From assembly GCA_947034895.1 (NCBI GenBank), contig OX344764.1:36458935-36522934 (forward strand): DNA of 64,000 nucleotides, in the 5' to 3' direction. The position numbers were made by a program, and so were the translations under genes. Source of the stretch: Rhytidiadelphus loreus (lineage: Eukaryota; Streptophyta; Bryopsida; Hypnales; Hylocomiaceae). Below, piece by piece: positions 63,102-64,000 of this stretch; within the stretch, counting starts at the first letter, position 1, and every line of letters begins with the position of its first letter. A model generated the notes under the pieces. It made no database searches and had not been told where the DNA came from. It saw only the letters and a program-made list of their open reading frames with translations.

Positions 63102-64000
63102 TTCCTATTTGTAGACTATAAGATCCCATAATTCAATATTCCAAAAAAATTATTTTTGTTTTCTTGACTCAATGCAACAGAATTATAGATATGACAATTA
63201 CGAGTGTTTTTAACAAAAAAAAGGCCTTACTACTTTAATTAGGGGTTATGGTTTCAAACTTCATAAAAGATAGAACTGCCTATCACCACTCTGATTTGCA
63301 ATCTAAGTATCTTGGGTCAATTCCAAAAGGGGCACATATTTTTTAGAGATATTAAGTGTTTGTTTCAAGAATCAAATCCAAGTGCATTAGATGGGATTTA
63401 GTCCTTGGGAAGGGTCGTTTCAAGCTAGTTCCCTTTGTTGGGATCGAACCTCTGCTGTTTGGAATTTTAAAAAAAAAATATATATTAATGAAATTATAAT
63501 TTTTCGATTAAAATTATAATTTCTATAAATTTTTGAAGTGGTTTGTGGTCAACCCTAAAATTACAAAACCGCCCATAGACTAGAGTCATAAACATTCTCT
63601 AATGAATTCATAACCGCCCAAGTCAAGTACAAAATATTCACAATTAATGGAGTCACACATCATCCTCCACTATCATAAAAATTCAGATTTTATCATAGAA
63701 CACTTTAATTTCTGTTATAAGAAGAATGGATTTGAACCCAAAGCTAGGTGATAGAATTGGGTAGGTCTACTAACGAAATTGGAAAACAAACAGTGATGGG
63801 ATGGATTACCCTAGTTTTTATATCTTCTCTTCCCTCTAACAAGACTAAGACTATGAGAGAATGCCTTCAAATGTGAGAAAATTGAGAATTTTTAAGCAAC
63901 ATTTGACTCTTGAACATGTTTCTTTGTGAGATGTTGCTCAAGGAAGTAATTGTGGCTTTGAAAACATTGAATCTTCCACCTCACCTACAAATCATCCTAG
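63102..64000. other. Right end of window within unit 3, no gene seen
   Basis: It aligns with about 27325-27481 and then 28402-29036 of unit 1. It lacks the 916 bp element of unit 1. About 105 bp at 63384-63488 has no match in unit 1; it contains GGGATCGAACC (63440-63450), which is a tRNA B-box on the minus strand, but no A-box partner. Confidence 0.45.

Noticed and set aside
63384..63488. Possible minus-strand tRNA or SINE with GGTTCGATCCC
   Set aside because: The B-box is exact, but no A-box precedes it and no cloverleaf can be drawn.

Overview
The window is nuclear DNA of a green land plant. Genes have GT-AG introns, it carries a plant-type DUF639 gene and BURP genes (both plant families), and the GC-rich exons sit in very AT-rich, transposon-packed DNA. 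The species cannot be fixed from the sequence. A non-seed plant such as a bryophyte is a weak guess.

Region 1 (1-9.5 kb) is unique sequence. The first 321 bases are the tail of a terminal-inverted-repeat (TIR) element. A well-preserved 12-exon gene for a DUF639 membrane protein (1574-8287, +) follows, and then a small multi-exon gene of unknown function (about 8981-9984, +).

Region 2 (about 9.51 kb to the right end) is a direct tandem array of a ~20-21 kb unit in three copies: unit 1 at 9510-29687, unit 2 at 29688-50570, and unit 3 from 50571 past the right edge. Each unit starts inside the 3' part of the unknown gene, so units 2 and 3 carry 5'-truncated pseudocopies of it. Each then carries one GC-rich, two-exon gene for a secreted BURP-domain protein (minus strand; exon 2 at 11796-12650, 30729-31583 and 52800-53654). 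The three predicted proteins differ at only a few residues. The rest of each unit is AT-rich DNA with the decayed remains of a PIF/Harbinger transposon: a plus-strand transposase and a minus-strand Myb/SANT-like gene, convergent.

Because the units are paralogous, one unit often gives the empty site for an insertion in another. This allows several non-autonomous DNA-transposon families to be delimited to the base: a 140-161 bp family with 4-bp target duplications, a ~725 bp family with 4-bp duplications, a ~920 bp family with TTAA/ATAA duplications, a hAT-like family with 8-bp duplications, a CACTA fold-back element and a 344 bp element with a perfect 21-bp TIR. One 161 bp element landed inside the 8-bp target duplication of a hAT-like element.

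The units disagree about which pair is most closely related, depending on the locus, and the ~3.5 kb around each BURP gene is much more alike than the rest. Both point to gene conversion or unequal exchange. No RNA genes, CRISPR arrays or viral genes were recognised.
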